Source: an uncultured Actinomyces sp. | Lineage (GTDB): Bacteria; Actinomycetota; Actinomycetes; Actinomycetales; Actinomycetaceae | Direction of reading: 5' to 3' | DNA: 5,495 nt | NCBI GenBank assembly: GCA_916719935.1 | Contig: CAKAPY010000106.1 | Coordinates: forward strand, 1-5,495 | Part shown: positions 5,449 to 5,495 of the stretch, piece by piece | Numbering within the stretch: position 1 is the first letter of the stretch | Layout of the letters: each line of letters starts with the position of its first letter | Notes under the pieces: model-generated | The model's database searches: none | Seen by the model: only the letters and a program-made list of their open reading frames with translations | What the model was told of the DNA's origin: nothing | Made by a program: the position numbers and the translations under genes

Positions 5449-5495
5449 TGGAGGTCTTCTTTCACCTTGTTCACAACCTGATCGATAACGTTACT
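5445..5495 (-). CDS. sbcD: C-terminal end of the gene upstream of sbcC, probably nuclease subunit SbcD (5' end outside window)
   Basis: Reading the minus strand from the right edge gives an open frame of 16 codons (SNVIDQVVNKVKEDLQ) ending in TGA at 5447-5445. Its TGA overlaps the sbcC ATG as ATGA, the usual sign of two co-translated genes. The peptide looks like the amphipathic helix that ends many SbcD proteins, but it is too short to identify on its own. The call rests on position: bacterial sbcD almost always lies directly upstream of sbcC in one operon. SbcD is the Mre11-like metallophosphoesterase nuclease; its catalytic part would lie beyond the window. No evidence of the promoter of this operon is present here. 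Confidence 0.8.
   Translation of the reverse strand, partial: SNVIDQVVNKVKEDLQ

Overview
The window looks like a piece of an actinobacterial chromosome. The evidence is a SecA C-terminus with the actinobacterial layout (scaffold domain, acidic linker, lysine/arginine-rich end, no zinc-binding tail), followed by three small genes of families I know mainly from Actinomycetota: an Rv3235-like protein, a short excisionase-type helix-turn-helix protein and a DUF6912-like protein. By eye the base composition is near half G+C, low for the phylum. That would fit a lower-GC lineage such as some Actinomycetaceae, but this is a guess. The window appears to be ordinary chromosome: I see no prophage, insertion sequence, CRISPR array, toxin-antitoxin pair, tRNA or rRNA.

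Layout, left to right. (1) 1-496, + strand: the 3' end of secA, closed by a strong intrinsic terminator at 521-561. (2) 573-1040, - strand: an Rv3235-family gene, convergent with secA; its start is set by a good Shine-Dalgarno at 1049-1054. (3) 1041-1451: a noncoding stretch holding candidate promoters for the Rv3235-like gene, an imperfect direct repeat, and at its right end a clear minus-strand terminator (1402-1433). (4) 1452-1658, - strand: a 68-residue helix-turn-helix protein. (5) 1659-1917: a divergent intergenic region with direct and inverted repeats and a promoter placed to give a leaderless mRNA. (6) 1918-2379, + strand: the DUF6912-like gene. (7) 2383-5448, - strand: a complete sbcC, convergent with the preceding gene and separated from it by 3 bases. 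(8) 5445-5495, - strand: the last 16 codons of the gene upstream of sbcC, almost certainly sbcD, joined by a 4-base ATGA overlap.

Functionally there are two known machines and a set of little-known genes between them. SecA is the ATPase of the Sec secretion pathway. SbcCD is the Mre11/Rad50-type nuclease that processes hairpins and blocked DNA ends. The three small genes lie between the two machines, and the divergent HTH/DUF6912-like pair shares a repeat-rich control region, which suggests but does not prove that the HTH protein regulates one or both of them. The observations most worth testing are the leaderless promoter at 1883-1917 with its overlapping inverted repeats, the direct repeat at 1161-1190, and the nearly gapless convergence of the DUF6912-like gene with sbcC.
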